DNA of 64,000 nucleotides, taken from Solanum dulcamara (Eukaryota > Streptophyta > Magnoliopsida > Solanales > Solanaceae). The notes beneath the pieces are model-generated. The model saw only the letters and a list, made by a program, of their open reading frames with translations. It did no database searches and was not told the origin of the DNA. Shown here one piece after another: positions 54,183 to 64,000 of this stretch. Position numbers and translations under genes: made by a program. The DNA is taken from positions 78,269,648 to 78,333,647 of the forward strand of contig NC_077241.1 of NCBI RefSeq assembly GCF_947179165.1, given 5' to 3'. The number at the start of each line of letters is the position of its first letter. The first letter of the stretch is position 1.

Positions 54183-54412
54183 AAAATCAGGGCACTAACG
54201 AGGATTAGTATCTTTAATTAGAAATTTTGGATTCAAGTCTTTCTAGATATGGATTTGCTTTACTTTTCAAATGGAACTTTCGATGCAAATTCAAATTTAA
54301 TCAGATCTTAATATAAATATCAAACATCGAATGAAAAAAAAAGAAAAGGAAAATCAAGATCTTAATATAAATATCAAACATCGAATGAAAAAAAAAAGAA
54401 AAGGAAAATCAA
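54183..54412 (+). mobile_element. degenerate SINE with tandemly duplicated tail
   Basis: The head, GGGCACTAACGAGGATTAGT with TTTTGGATTCAAGTC as decayed B box, is followed by the shared tail TTAATCAGATCTTAATATAA, ATATCAAACATCGAATG and A-rich sequence. The last 54 bases (54304-54357) are repeated immediately at 54358-54412, differing mainly in A-run length. Confidence 0.6.
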
Positions 54413-55226
54413 GGCGATCACCCAACCCGTCTGCTAAGGTCACTATGAATTGGTCAGAACTACTAGTAAAAACAATTTCTAATTAATTATAATGGTATAA
54501 TTAAAACAACTTCTTTCACTAATTTTTACCTTATCTTTAGCTAGAAAATTGAGTAACTAGCTAGCTAACGCTATAATATAGTATTAGTAATTAGGTTTTA
54601 ACCAGGAAATGACGCATGATGTCCTTCAAAATGTTTGGTCGTAAAAGTTTGTCACAGCTTAACAAAATATTTTTAAAAATAACTTTAACTTGAAAAAAAA
54701 ATTGGAAAATTTGGGAAGGACTTTTGTTGTCCATTAAGATATAAGTTTTAGTTTTTGCCTATAAAATAGAACTTGTAGTCAATTGACAAGTTCATTATCT
54801 TAAAATATATTGCATTATAGATAAAATTAATTTATGTCCATAACTTATGCCCCGTGGATAAGGAAACCTTGGCTTGAGAATTTTCTGAAATATAGGCTAT
54901 TAAACAGTGTGTTGTGAGTCAACCTATTGCTTAGTATTGCAGCCTAAATTTGTTGACTGCAGGTGGATTTGGCTCTCCATTGAAAATAATATCATAATTG
55001 ACTCATCAACCCTTCAAACTTTTGATGAATTGGACATGGCTGTATAATTAACTTATAGACTATAATTGACACCTCTAGGCTCAAGTATTCTCCAATGAAA
55101 ATAATAACCATTTCATTCACGTTTCTTTGCCTCTAACATCAATCATTTTTATTTGGAACGGTCTTTAATTACTAAAAAAAAAACTAAAATTAGTTATAAA
55201 TTTCATTGCTAATTTGCTCGTCGCTA

Positions 55227-55227
<1 letters not shown>

Positions 55228-55272
<45 letters not shown>
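55228..55272. repeat. (CA)/(TA)n microsatellite
   Basis: ACACACA followed by about 18-19 AT dinucleotides. Confidence 0.9.
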
Positions 55273-55275
<3 letters not shown>

Positions 55276-56010
55276 TCACTAAATAACATCATCAACGAAT
55301 TTTATTATCTCACTAAAATATTTGTCTGTCACTAGCAAGAGTTGATAAAGTGTTCGTAAAGCGTAAATTGTCAGTTTCATGGTCATAAAATAATGTAAAG
55401 ACTATTTCTAAGATAAGAAAGGAATTAAGTAAAAGGAATAATATTTTATAGAACAAAATCTCTTATAACTAATAAAGTACAAATTGTCTCGATCCCTTGA
55501 TTCATATACATCACCTAAAGTATCAATATTCATGTTGCTTTATAGGTGGCAATACCAACCAAGATTTGCTTATGTTCATGTGTTCTATTACAGTAATTTG
55601 CCCTACATCCTTGGAAATAGTTGGTGAAGATTGAAGAAAATGTAACAATTACATAATGAGATTGGTAAAAAAGAAAAAAGTCCAAGGATACATGACTAGT
55701 TTTTTTATTTTTTGTTCTTATTCAATATCCATCTTGAAATTCTGACTAATTCAGATTGTACCACATAAGGTCATGAATTAAAAGGAAAAGGGCATTTTGT
55801 AAGTATTTTTTAACTTGAGGTTTTTGATTAAAAATGGAGAAATTATATCACGTGCCACCCTTGGTCATAAAATTTTGGCAAGAGAGAACACCAGGTGGGC
55901 AATATTATTATTATTATTTGGAACCCCAAAAACCCTGCAGTCATTTTCCTTTGAGTATGCACCGGATAAATCTACTCCGGTGCAATAGCTCACGAACCAT
56001 ACAGACAGTA

Positions 56011-56193
56011 GTGGAATTAGAATTTTGATTAAAGAGTATCAAAATATAAAGAAGTTAAATGTCGTAGAAGTCAATGAGTGTTAATATAATATATATATAT
56101 ATATACATAAAAAAAATTGTTATGTAGCTACACAGTGTAATTTTGCGATAAAGAAGTCGACACCCCTCAAGTGTATGTGGCTCCGCCACTACA
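56011..56193 (+). repeat. dispersed repeat ending GTGGCTCCGCC
   Basis: The layout, AGTGGAATTAGAATTTTG, GTATCAAAATATAAAGAAGT, an (AT)n run, CAGTGTAATTTTGCGA, GACACCCCTCAAGTGTATGT and GTGGCTCCGCC, recurs in pieces at 2632 and 46495. I believe it is a common Solanaceae repeat, but I do not name its family. Confidence 0.45.
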
Positions 56194-58458
56194 CACAAAT
56201 CACAGAAAATGTAAACCACACAAGACAAACTCGATGCAACGAGCTATGAATGAGAAATTAAACTACTGATGAAGAAAATCGATTCCAAATCTCCCATATA
56301 AAAAATCACTCACTCACTCAACCAACTCAACCAACCCTCGTGGGTTGGGTAATATTATTCGTTAGAAGTATTTTCAAGAATTGACTTAATACTATTGCAT
56401 GGTCAATAGACAAGAAAAAAATTGATGACAAATTAACAGTAAACCAATCTACATCTTACACAATACAACCTACGATTGATTGTTAGACTAAAGACACTTA
56501 CTTTTCCATTATTTAATTTAAAATATAATTTAAAGTAATATACGCATTAGCATTAGTTATTAGTATAATTTTACAAAAAAGGTATTACGTGGCAACTTTG
56601 AGACTTATTACACTTAAAATAAATATGTTATTTAGAAAGAATCTGTTGGAAAAGAAATCTTTTTCAACAATTGAGAAGATTCATATCAAAGATATTTCCA
56701 ATCAAACTATAAGATATAATCGTTGGTGTTTACATTGTCATATCACTCAAAAAATATTTATAAAGCAAATCTCCTTAATTACAAAATTTATAATTTTTGT
56801 AAATAAAATGATATAATTACCTTCTACAACAAATAAATGTGATTTGAAAATAGTATAAAAGATCTTTACACTAATGACTCAAATTCACTCAATAATTAGT
56901 CAAATTAATAAATTAGTTTTAAACTTTTGTTACTCTATTAAAAGCCTTGGCTTTTGTCCAATTAACGACATGCATCAATTATACAATGACACGTATAGAC
57001 CTTTTAAATTTCTTACCAAACTTTATATATCAATGCCTTTTTCTCATCTGTCACATACAAAGATTATGTTAATCCCCTTCCTTAATTAGGAAAAAAGACA
57101 ACCTAAAAGTATAATATAGTATTTTTCCTGTTTGGCTTTATTTATGAGACCAAGATCGAATTGTCAGCCACGTGGTTCAATTTGTGTGATGCTGATTTGG
57201 ACATTTGATTATATGTGAGGTTTTAATATGGTCAAAATTAAAGTCATTGATAATTATGTCAGATGAACCGACCTATTAATTTGAACGTGTGATGTATCAA
57301 GATTTTCAACAATTACAACTTATATTCTTTGTCGTTTTGCTTTTCCGTAACGTTGACGTTAATATCTTTATTTGGGTTCTTAATTACTGTGTTATTTTCT
57401 TAACACAAGATGTAAAATTATGCAAAAAAAAAGGGGGGGGTGGGGAGGAGAAGAAAAACGTGGCACTTTAATATCTTGTTTAACCTTTTTATTAATAATA
57501 TTGGTATAAATTATACGAAAATTTTTATTATTTTAGATGAAATAGAAGATTGAAAATAATTTCGTCCCTAAAAATAACAATTTACAATGGGGACTAGACT
57601 AAGATCTCTGCAAGAAAAATAAATTTAGAGGAAGAGATAAGTCCTCAGATATCTATGCAATAAAAATTGTCTATTAAAAATATCGTTTTGATATATGGAA
57701 GTGGAATTTTAAGATATTTTTTTAAGTTCAAAAGGAAAGGGAATTGAACTTTAAGAATTGAATTAATCAAATTCCTATTGTATCAACTTGAGCGGAAAGA
57801 GCACCTTAAACTACATTTTTGAAATTCAATTTTGTCAATACTATAAATTCAGTTTAAAATGTTTGAAGTTATCTTTGGCATGCAATGTAAAATTTCAATA
57901 AAAAAATATGTGAAGTTTGACTTTTTCAAATCCCCGATTTTAATTAAAAAAATGTTTAAAGTTGGCATTGGCAATTGACAAGTCAGTCCAAACTTGAGGC
58001 AAATTATTTGATGTTCGGCTTTCATAAGGACACACTTCAGACAAATATATTCAAAATCATATGCGAATTTTAACTTTAGTCGTGTACATCTAAAGTTATT
58101 TTAAAAGTAGGTAATATGACCCTAGTTAAGTTAAGGTGTATCACTGAAATTTCGGTCATAATTTGGAGGGTGCTTATGCATTAGCCCATTAGAGTAATTA
58201 AAAACTTTGAAGTGTATATTAATATGTCCAAAATTTTGAAAAGTCTTCCCTTTCTTTTTAAATTTTAAAATGTAAATTTTTTTCCTTCATTATCTTTTTA
58301 ATCTTCATTTCTTTTTCCTTATTTCTCTTTTCAGATTTCTCTCTTCCTCTATCTTCTTCTTCTTTATGGTCTTTGTTGTCATCGTCATTGCACCAATGTT
58401 CATCATTTTTTATTGCGCTCTTCATCTTTTTCTCTTTTTGGTCCTTATTTTTACATCA

Positions 58459-58620
58459 TGTTGCAACCTATACTATAGGTTGCTTGTTGCAATAGGTTAG
58501 CAATATGTTGCAACAAGTTAACAATCTATTGCAACAAATGTCCTATTTGTTGGACATCTGTCGCAGATAGGACATATGTTGCAACAAATGGCTAACATGT
58601 TACAACAACTCCTGCAGTTG
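58459..58620. repeat. TTGCAACA-rich palindromic repeat tract
   Basis: TTGCAAC/GTTGCAA words recur at short intervals (ATGTTGCAACC, CTTGTTGCAATAG, ATGTTGCAACAAG, ATTGCAACAAATG, ATGTTGCAACAAATG, ATGTTACAACAAC), with the inverse pair GTCCTATTTGTTGGACATCTG and AGATAGGACATATG. The tract can fold back on itself. No coding signal. Confidence 0.6.
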
Positions 58621-60026
58621 TGAGGTGAATGAGAGAATGACTATGACGGTAAAGAAGGTGTTGATGTTGGTGGTAACAACGACGATGGAGGTAGTGGTTG
58701 TTGTGGCGGCGACAAAAAGAGAAGGGATGGCGGCGACAAAAGGATAGGGTGGGAAAATAGAGGGGGGAGGGAGAGGAGGGGGATGAGAAAGATAGGATTT
58801 TTGTATAAATAAAAAAACTTGAAGATTTTAAAATTAGTATCATTACCGGGCACTAATCTTAAAATTATCACATCTATTCAATAATTAAAAGTTGAGTCAC
58901 CTTTTTACCCTGAATTAAAATTTTCTAGAGAGAATATACATCAAATACTTATCAAACCCAAATATGATAAATTGAAATGCTATTATTTCTGGTTAAGAGT
59001 AAAAATTCATCACCGCCGACACCAACCACCACTCCATCACATCGGTTCAGAGATTCTTCCAGCATGCTCTTACTCTCGTAATTCATCGGAAATCTATTTT
59101 ATCTACAATTTCACTTCTTCAGTTCTCACAGTAAATCCTCGAATCCTTATGATCACTACCGCCGTCACAACTATTGGCACAATCGGTATATTCACTTTTC
59201 TGAACTCGTTGTTACCGTCAAAGCCGCAATTTGTTATTCCGCACAGATTTTCTTCTGTCGTTTGTTCTCCACTCGCGACTCTCGAATTGGTGACATCAGT
59301 GACTTAGTGGTTACTCAATATGACAACCCGGAGTTTTTTATCTGTGAAAATATTAGGGCAAGTGCTGAGGAGTCGATTCTTCCAGTATGTGTCACGGCCC
59401 AATTTAGGATCATGGTTGGCGTTAAGGGGAGAATCCCCATAGTAAGCCTTAAACCAAAGTCTATAGAAAAGCGAAAGAGTTTCCTTTGTATTTAGGCCTA
59501 TTCTATATTTTTTCTTGTCTAAAAAATTCACAACACAACCAATAACATCTCTAAATCAACGAAACATATCCATCAACAGTCTAATCTCCATGCAATAATA
59601 TCAATTTATCTACAATTATGAAAGGAAGTTTGAAACTAGTCACACGATTACAATACAAAAGAGTACCCATGACTCTAATAAAGAAAATGACAAATGGAGC
59701 GACTCTAAGAGTTTTTAAAGAAAAACCATAACAACTAAATAAGCTTGATGCCCGCGGGAACAAGTGTGGGGCTCACCATGGATTTTCAATTCGTTAACTC
59801 TAATTAATGAAATCCTCGCCAACGTCACCTGTGCTCTTTGTAAAAACATTTAACGGAGAGTGAAATGTTAGCTCAATGAGTAATAACACTTAAATCACAA
59901 CCGTTTTAATGATGGACAAGTCAGAAAATATGCTAGTATGATAATCAAAATCATGAAATAAATGCCCATTTTGAACACTATAATAATATTCATTCTTATT
60001 TGTATCATATAAGTAAAATTAATATA

Positions 60027-60061
<35 letters not shown>

Positions 60062-60960
60062 GAGGATCATAGACAAGGTGATGTGGCACCTCTTTATGAC
60101 CTTCATTCATATTTATTTTTTTCTCCTTTTTTTGGCTTTTTACTTTCATTTCTTTCAATTATTTTATTTTATAAAATCATCTCCTTAAATCTTAATATAT
60201 AAATTCTACTCTTAATTAATATTTGTAATGTCCATAACTTCTAACCTTTCATATTCATAACCCTCAAATAATTTAATATACAAATTGATGACTCCTTAAA
60301 ATCACACTTATAAAAAACTATTTTGAGACTTATATGATGATTATTTTAGTTTCATTTCTCCTTATGCTTCATCTTTTATCTTTTTGGTTGGTCATTTTTT
60401 TTGTCTTCTTTGATTTGATTTAGCAGGAAAGAGATCTATAATGAAGATTGTTAGACATTCTTGCATAGTTCAATTTTATGAGGTAAAATAATTTGATATG
60501 TCTAATATAATTATCTTTTTTTCTCTATTGCAATTAAACATTTAGTATTATTATTTTTGAATTCGTACGTATCATGAATTTTTTAAAAGAAAATGATTTG
60601 ATTTTTTCTCTTTGCTTCTTTTTGTAGCTTCTAGAGTTATTTTTTCCTATTTCTACTTCTCTTTGTAGTTTCTAATGATTTTGATTATTTTTGCTCCTTG
60701 TTTCTCTTTGTAGTTTTTGGACAATTGAATTATATTATGTTGATAACAGGGTCCTTATTTCCTTTTTAACTCATAATTAGACATTTTTTAAAGTTTTTAT
60801 TTGATTAGATAACTTTATTTTTATATTTTTTTATTGTTGTTATAAGGTTAACTTATTATGTTTACAGACCAAGATTTTTTTTGAAAATAAAGGTAGAAAA
60901 GAAAGTCAACATATGCATGTATGCTGCTTGAGAATACATTTACTCAACTGGATCCCACCA
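58621..60960. other. intergenic region, no recognised gene
   Basis: Holds a purine-rich stretch near 58690-58800 (GGCGGCGACAAAAAGAGAAG, then GGGGGGAGGGAGAGGAGGGG), an (AT)n tract at 60021-60058 and AT-rich sequence. The open stretch at 58972-59307 (111 codons) starts with ATG but shows no motif I recognise and looks like chance or a relic. TGTGTCACGGCCCAATTTAG near 59392 resembles a common repeat in these genomes. Confidence 0.5.
60021..60058. repeat. (AT)n microsatellite
   Basis: About 18 AT/TA dinucleotides with one interruption (ATATGCATATAT). Confidence 0.85.
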
Positions 60961-60970
60961 TCCCACCAAA

Positions 60971-61261
60971 GTGGGATGGTCCCGTTTTAGCGACGCAGTC
61001 AGAGTGAGAATGTGGCCGCCAGAGCGAAAGGACATTGGTCAGAAATTACGTCGCGATTTTCTTATTTTTCTCATTTCTTCCAAAGAGAGGTTAAAGGCGA
61101 GGGTTATTGCAAAAACCCTCCAAAGGGCTGCTCTTGACTTGAGAAGAGGAGGGGAGGGGATCTCAGCTTTTGGAAGGCTTCAACCCGTGGAATCCAATCT
61201 GGTTTTGCCCGTAGAACGTTGGAAATCAATGATTTCAGAAGCATTATCTCTCCACGGTTGA
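60971..61261 (+). CDS. unrecognised 96-codon ORF, hypothetical
   Basis: ATG at 60971 to TGA at 61259-61261. The stretch has higher G+C and more even codon use than its AT-rich surroundings. The product is basic and amphipathic (RRDFLIFLISSKERLKARVI, then TLQRAALDLRRGGEGISAFG), with no signal peptide, membrane segment or motif that I know. A CAG followed by GTATGC lies at 61268-61276, just after the stop, and could be a splice donor, so this may be one exon of a longer transcript or a piece of an unknown repeat. I do not assign a function. Confidence 0.3.
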   Translation: MGWSRFSDAVRVRMWPPERKDIGQKLRRDFLIFLISSKERLKARVIAKTLQRAALDLRRGGEGISAFGRLQPVESNLVLPVERWKSMISEALSLHG

Positions 61262-64000
61262 TTGGCGGCCAGGTATGCTAGGCTTCTCTTTTCTGAGTAG
61301 TAAATCTATACCTATTGTGTAGTATATGAGGAATTTTAATGAGAAATCATATAATTAAGTTGTGGGTCATGGGTCACGGGCAGAAATTCGGTTGGGTTAG
61401 GTTTAATTTGAATGTGATCTGGGTAAAAAGGTGTTGTAAGGATTGGGAAAGTGTAATTGTGGTGATATTATTGCGTACAGACGGTTATCTTATAACAGAC
61501 TTAGTATTGTATCTAGAGATATATAAACAAGTAGATTTTTGAAGATAAACCCTAAGGGTTTAGTAGTGCGGGTGTTGGGTTGTTTCCAGAATTGTCTTAA
61601 GGATGTAATTGTGCTACTTATTATATGCTTAAATGTGTACTGATAAGGGAAACAAGTTAGTTTTTATATAAATGATTACTTGCTCGCTTGCCTTGTGATG
61701 GACCTGTTCTATTGATATAATGTGATCTATAGTTGGTATTTTATGATTGGTTTTCATAACTGGATAGGGTGCCATGTTTTGACACATATATGGATCGGGT
61801 GTTACATTTCGATACATATTTGGATCAGATGTCATGTTCTGATACATTCTTAGATCGGGTATCACGTTCCGACCCAAATGTGACTGGATTGGGTCCCCTA
61901 AGAGGGCCAAGTATGTGTATGTATGTATGGTTCCATGAGAGGACCTGGTGATATCTTTAATTCAATGGAATATAAGGTTAGTGGCAAGTGCGCCATGGAT
62001 TAGGAACCTATAAATGAACTCTTGAGTCGAAGTGTGTTAGTTATAAAGAATTGTGAGCCTGAACAAACTTATTGGTGGGTCAGAGGACGGGCTTTATTAG
62101 GTCTTGATGTGACATATGTGTTATAAACATATTCTATATATATAGGCTTAGAAGTGGAGGCTCTTGTTGACAGGAAGTTTTGTTATTGATATTTCCATGG
62201 TTAACTGTGGTAGTTGTAATGGTTACCTAAAACTGGTGGAGTGAGAAAGTGTGGTTGTGGGAGGGTCGTGCCTTAGATTGTAAGACAGTTGAACTAAGAC
62301 CAGTGATGGTTGGGGGAATTCATTGAGTGATTAAGGTTGTTAGGCGGAGACTATTAGATGAATGATCGGAAGCGAGGTGGGCCTATAAACCACACGGCTT
62401 AAGTTGTAACTAGAGAGGGTAATGGAACTCTGAAGTGCAGAGTGGTGAATACCTCAAGGGTAAGAGTAAGAAGTGTAATTATTGGGTTGAAATGGATAAA
62501 GTGATAAAGTTTAATTATTATGATGTATCTTATTTTTTTTTGTTCATATATTATGCGATGAGTAGCAAATTGAACGATGATTCTTACCAGTACGAGTTGT
62601 TTGTACTGATATTACTCTTACTATGCCACTTGGCATAGTCTGGTTGAAGAGTCAATTATGTCTCTTAGATGAAGACGAAGACGATCCTCTAGCAGCTTCC
62701 ATTTTTCTTCTTTATGGTGGAAGCTGGGTCATTGTTCCTTTATTTTATTACTACTCTCAAAAGCTTTTGTACCTGTTTAGTCTAGTATCCAAAGGGGGTT
62801 TAATGTTTTTTTTTTGTGTAAGTGTATTACTGCAGATTTTATAAACATCGGGTTAATTACTCAAGTTTTGACTTAAATTCCGTAATGCCTTGTTATTAAG
62901 GGTCAAATGTTCTCCTACTTAGGTCATAAAATGGGTATCCGCACAGCCTGATGGGTTGAATTATGACACTAATTGTGGTGTAAAAGTAACCCTAACAAAA
63001 AGAATCCTAAATGTGGAAACAATTAAATGACCTAAGTGGTTAAGTCCAATTTATTCGTACTCTAGTTAACAATCTAATTTTTTTCTACAAAAGACTTCTA
63101 ATTTCATAGAAAGTAAGTATTCTAATAGAATTCTTACTAATTTGATAACAAAATATTTTATCTAATAACTTCATAATCTAAGTCTACAAAGGAAACACGG
63201 AATGCATTTTTTAAAAATATTAGAAAATTTATGAATATTATTTTTATATATAAAGAAAATGGTGAAGAAATGATTTTGTCAAAAGTAAAGTGTTTTAATG
63301 AAGTGCAAAAAGTTCAAACAACATTTTTAAGGACCTTCATAATTTTAATATAGTATTGATATAGATAGTAGGTTGGTTTTTTCTTTTAGAAAATATTGAT
63401 TACTTTTTAATATTTTTTCCGTCTCATATTAATGTCATAGTAGCTTAAAAAAATTATCACTTTAGTAACTCAAGACTAAAGTTGATAATTATTTTCTTTT
63501 TAGTATTGTGTGATCCTTAAAAAAGACATCTAATAAATAAAAATAATTTAATAAATTAAACCTTGTATTTATTATTTTTCTTAATGGATATGAAAAAAAT
63601 TAAAACAACACTTAAAGTCGGACGACGAGAGTAGAAAAGTCAAAAATATTTCAATGAGATAATTTTTTTTATTTTCCAATTGCATATATTGCTTGTAAAA
63701 GTTCCTATAATAATTGTCTTAGGGAATTTTTTTTTTTAAAATTACAATTGATAAAATCTTACTTGAAATCAACAACATCTCAAAAGAAATTGAATGAAAT
63801 TAATAGATACTATTTATTTAAAAGGAACTATTAGGAGAAATAAATAATTATAACTAAAATAATTATTTATATAACTTAACCGAAAACGAAATTCTAATTA
63901 CACTACCAATTTGGAGTGACCCAGTTCCAGAGTTCCAAATCTGAAAAAATTGAAATCCCTAGAATGTACGGTAACTATAAGCTCCCGAAACACTGTGATA
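61262..64000. other. right-hand region without recognised genes
   Basis: 61.3-62.8 kb is less AT-rich than the flanks and holds a 30-bp minisatellite. It reads like an untranslated part of a retroelement or a long intron, but no LTR ends or polyprotein could be found. 62.9-64.0 kb is AT-rich; a degraded Stowaway-like pair may lie near 63418-63635. The last 100 bases, from TTTGGAGTGACCCAGTTCCA, are less AT-rich and may begin another gene beyond the window. Confidence 0.4.
61761..61880. repeat. 30-bp minisatellite, four units
   Basis: Exact 30-bp steps at 61761, 61791, 61821 and 61851. Units have the form TGGATCGGGTGTTACATTTC then GATACATATT, with several substitutions each. Since 30 is a multiple of three, the minus strand stays open through it and reads ten-residue repeats (NVIPDLRMYQ, NMTSDPNMYR, NVTPDPYMCQ). 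Confidence 0.9.

Larger units (their letters stand above)
48990..58440. other. long AT-rich gene-poor region
   Basis: About 9.5 kb without a recognisable protein gene. It contains SINE fragments (49385, 52143, 53075, 54183), Stowaway-like remnants (49535, 50600 and a weaker one near 53340-53600), a (TA)n tract at 55228, a dispersed repeat at 56011, and two similar segments at 53765-53955 and 55492-55640. ORFs such as 53135-53371 and 56589-56816 are AT-rich, lack introns or motifs, and look like chance. Confidence 0.6.

Noticed and set aside
55834..56028. 64-codon ORF containing a run of five Tyr
   Set aside because: The Tyr run comes from a TTA/TAT microsatellite and the end overlaps a dispersed repeat.
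58592..58871. Minus-strand proline/serine/histidine-rich ORFs
   Set aside because: They are low-complexity translation of a purine-rich repeat, in two overlapping frames, with no domain.
58972..59307. 111-codon plus-strand ORF
   Set aside because: It starts with ATG and is moderately long, but there is no motif, no matching splice structure, and a repeat-like sequence follows directly. Kept only as a remark in the region entry.
1..64000. CRISPR array, bacterial operon or phage-like system
   Set aside because: No spaced direct repeats of that kind were seen. Introns, tRNA context and transposon types show a plant nuclear genome.

Overview
This is a nuclear plant DNA window, almost certainly from a Solanaceae species (potato/tomato group). 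It is AT-rich, its genes carry GT-AG introns, it contains a canonical plant tRNA-Ala gene, and it is packed with Solanaceae-style transposable elements: RTE LINE and SINE tails ending in TTG repeats, Stowaway MITEs, Copia LTR elements and tRNA-derived SINEs. All calls were made by eye on the sequence; no database was searched.

Layout, left to right. At 1-2439 (minus) lie the first five exons of a secreted GH9 endo-1,4-beta-glucanase that runs off the left edge. At 4216-8549 is a complete but dead Copia retrotransposon with both LTRs and a CTAAT target duplication. At 11437-14003 (plus) is a two-exon group IIc WRKY transcription factor. At 15532-25779 (minus) is a nine-exon WD40 protein resembling WDR7/Rabconnectin-3 beta; all exon joins keep frame and give 1504 residues. 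At 26490-27300 is the relic of a Pol II CTD phosphatase (FCP1/CPL type) gene, directly abutted by an 850-bp solo LTR with a TGTAG duplication.

At 28378-38397 (minus) is the most unusual part: three tandem paralogues encoding proteins with four or five AP2/ERF-like domains in series, followed by a half-repeat and a shared C-terminal motif. The outer two have long open frames; the middle one is broken. At 38644-45578 is a transposon-rich block: a Stowaway element cut by a 239-bp tandem duplication, a tRNA-Ala pseudogene, a MULE-like element, and a full-length RTE-type LINE with a 12-bp target duplication and one nonsense codon. At 46129-46201 is an intact tRNA-Ala(AGC). At 47588-48989 (minus) is a two-exon LURP-one-related protein. 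From 49 kb to 64 kb I see no convincing conserved protein gene, only SINE and MITE remnants, microsatellites, a four-unit 30-bp minisatellite and one unrecognised 96-codon ORF.

The genes do not form a pathway. They are ordinary dispersed plant genes (wall remodelling, transcription, vesicle trafficking, stress response) plus one locally expanded AP2 family. The strongest candidate for something undescribed is the multi-AP2 cluster. Its repeat unit of about 150 residues appears to combine a complete AP2 domain of one type with the truncated start of a second type.
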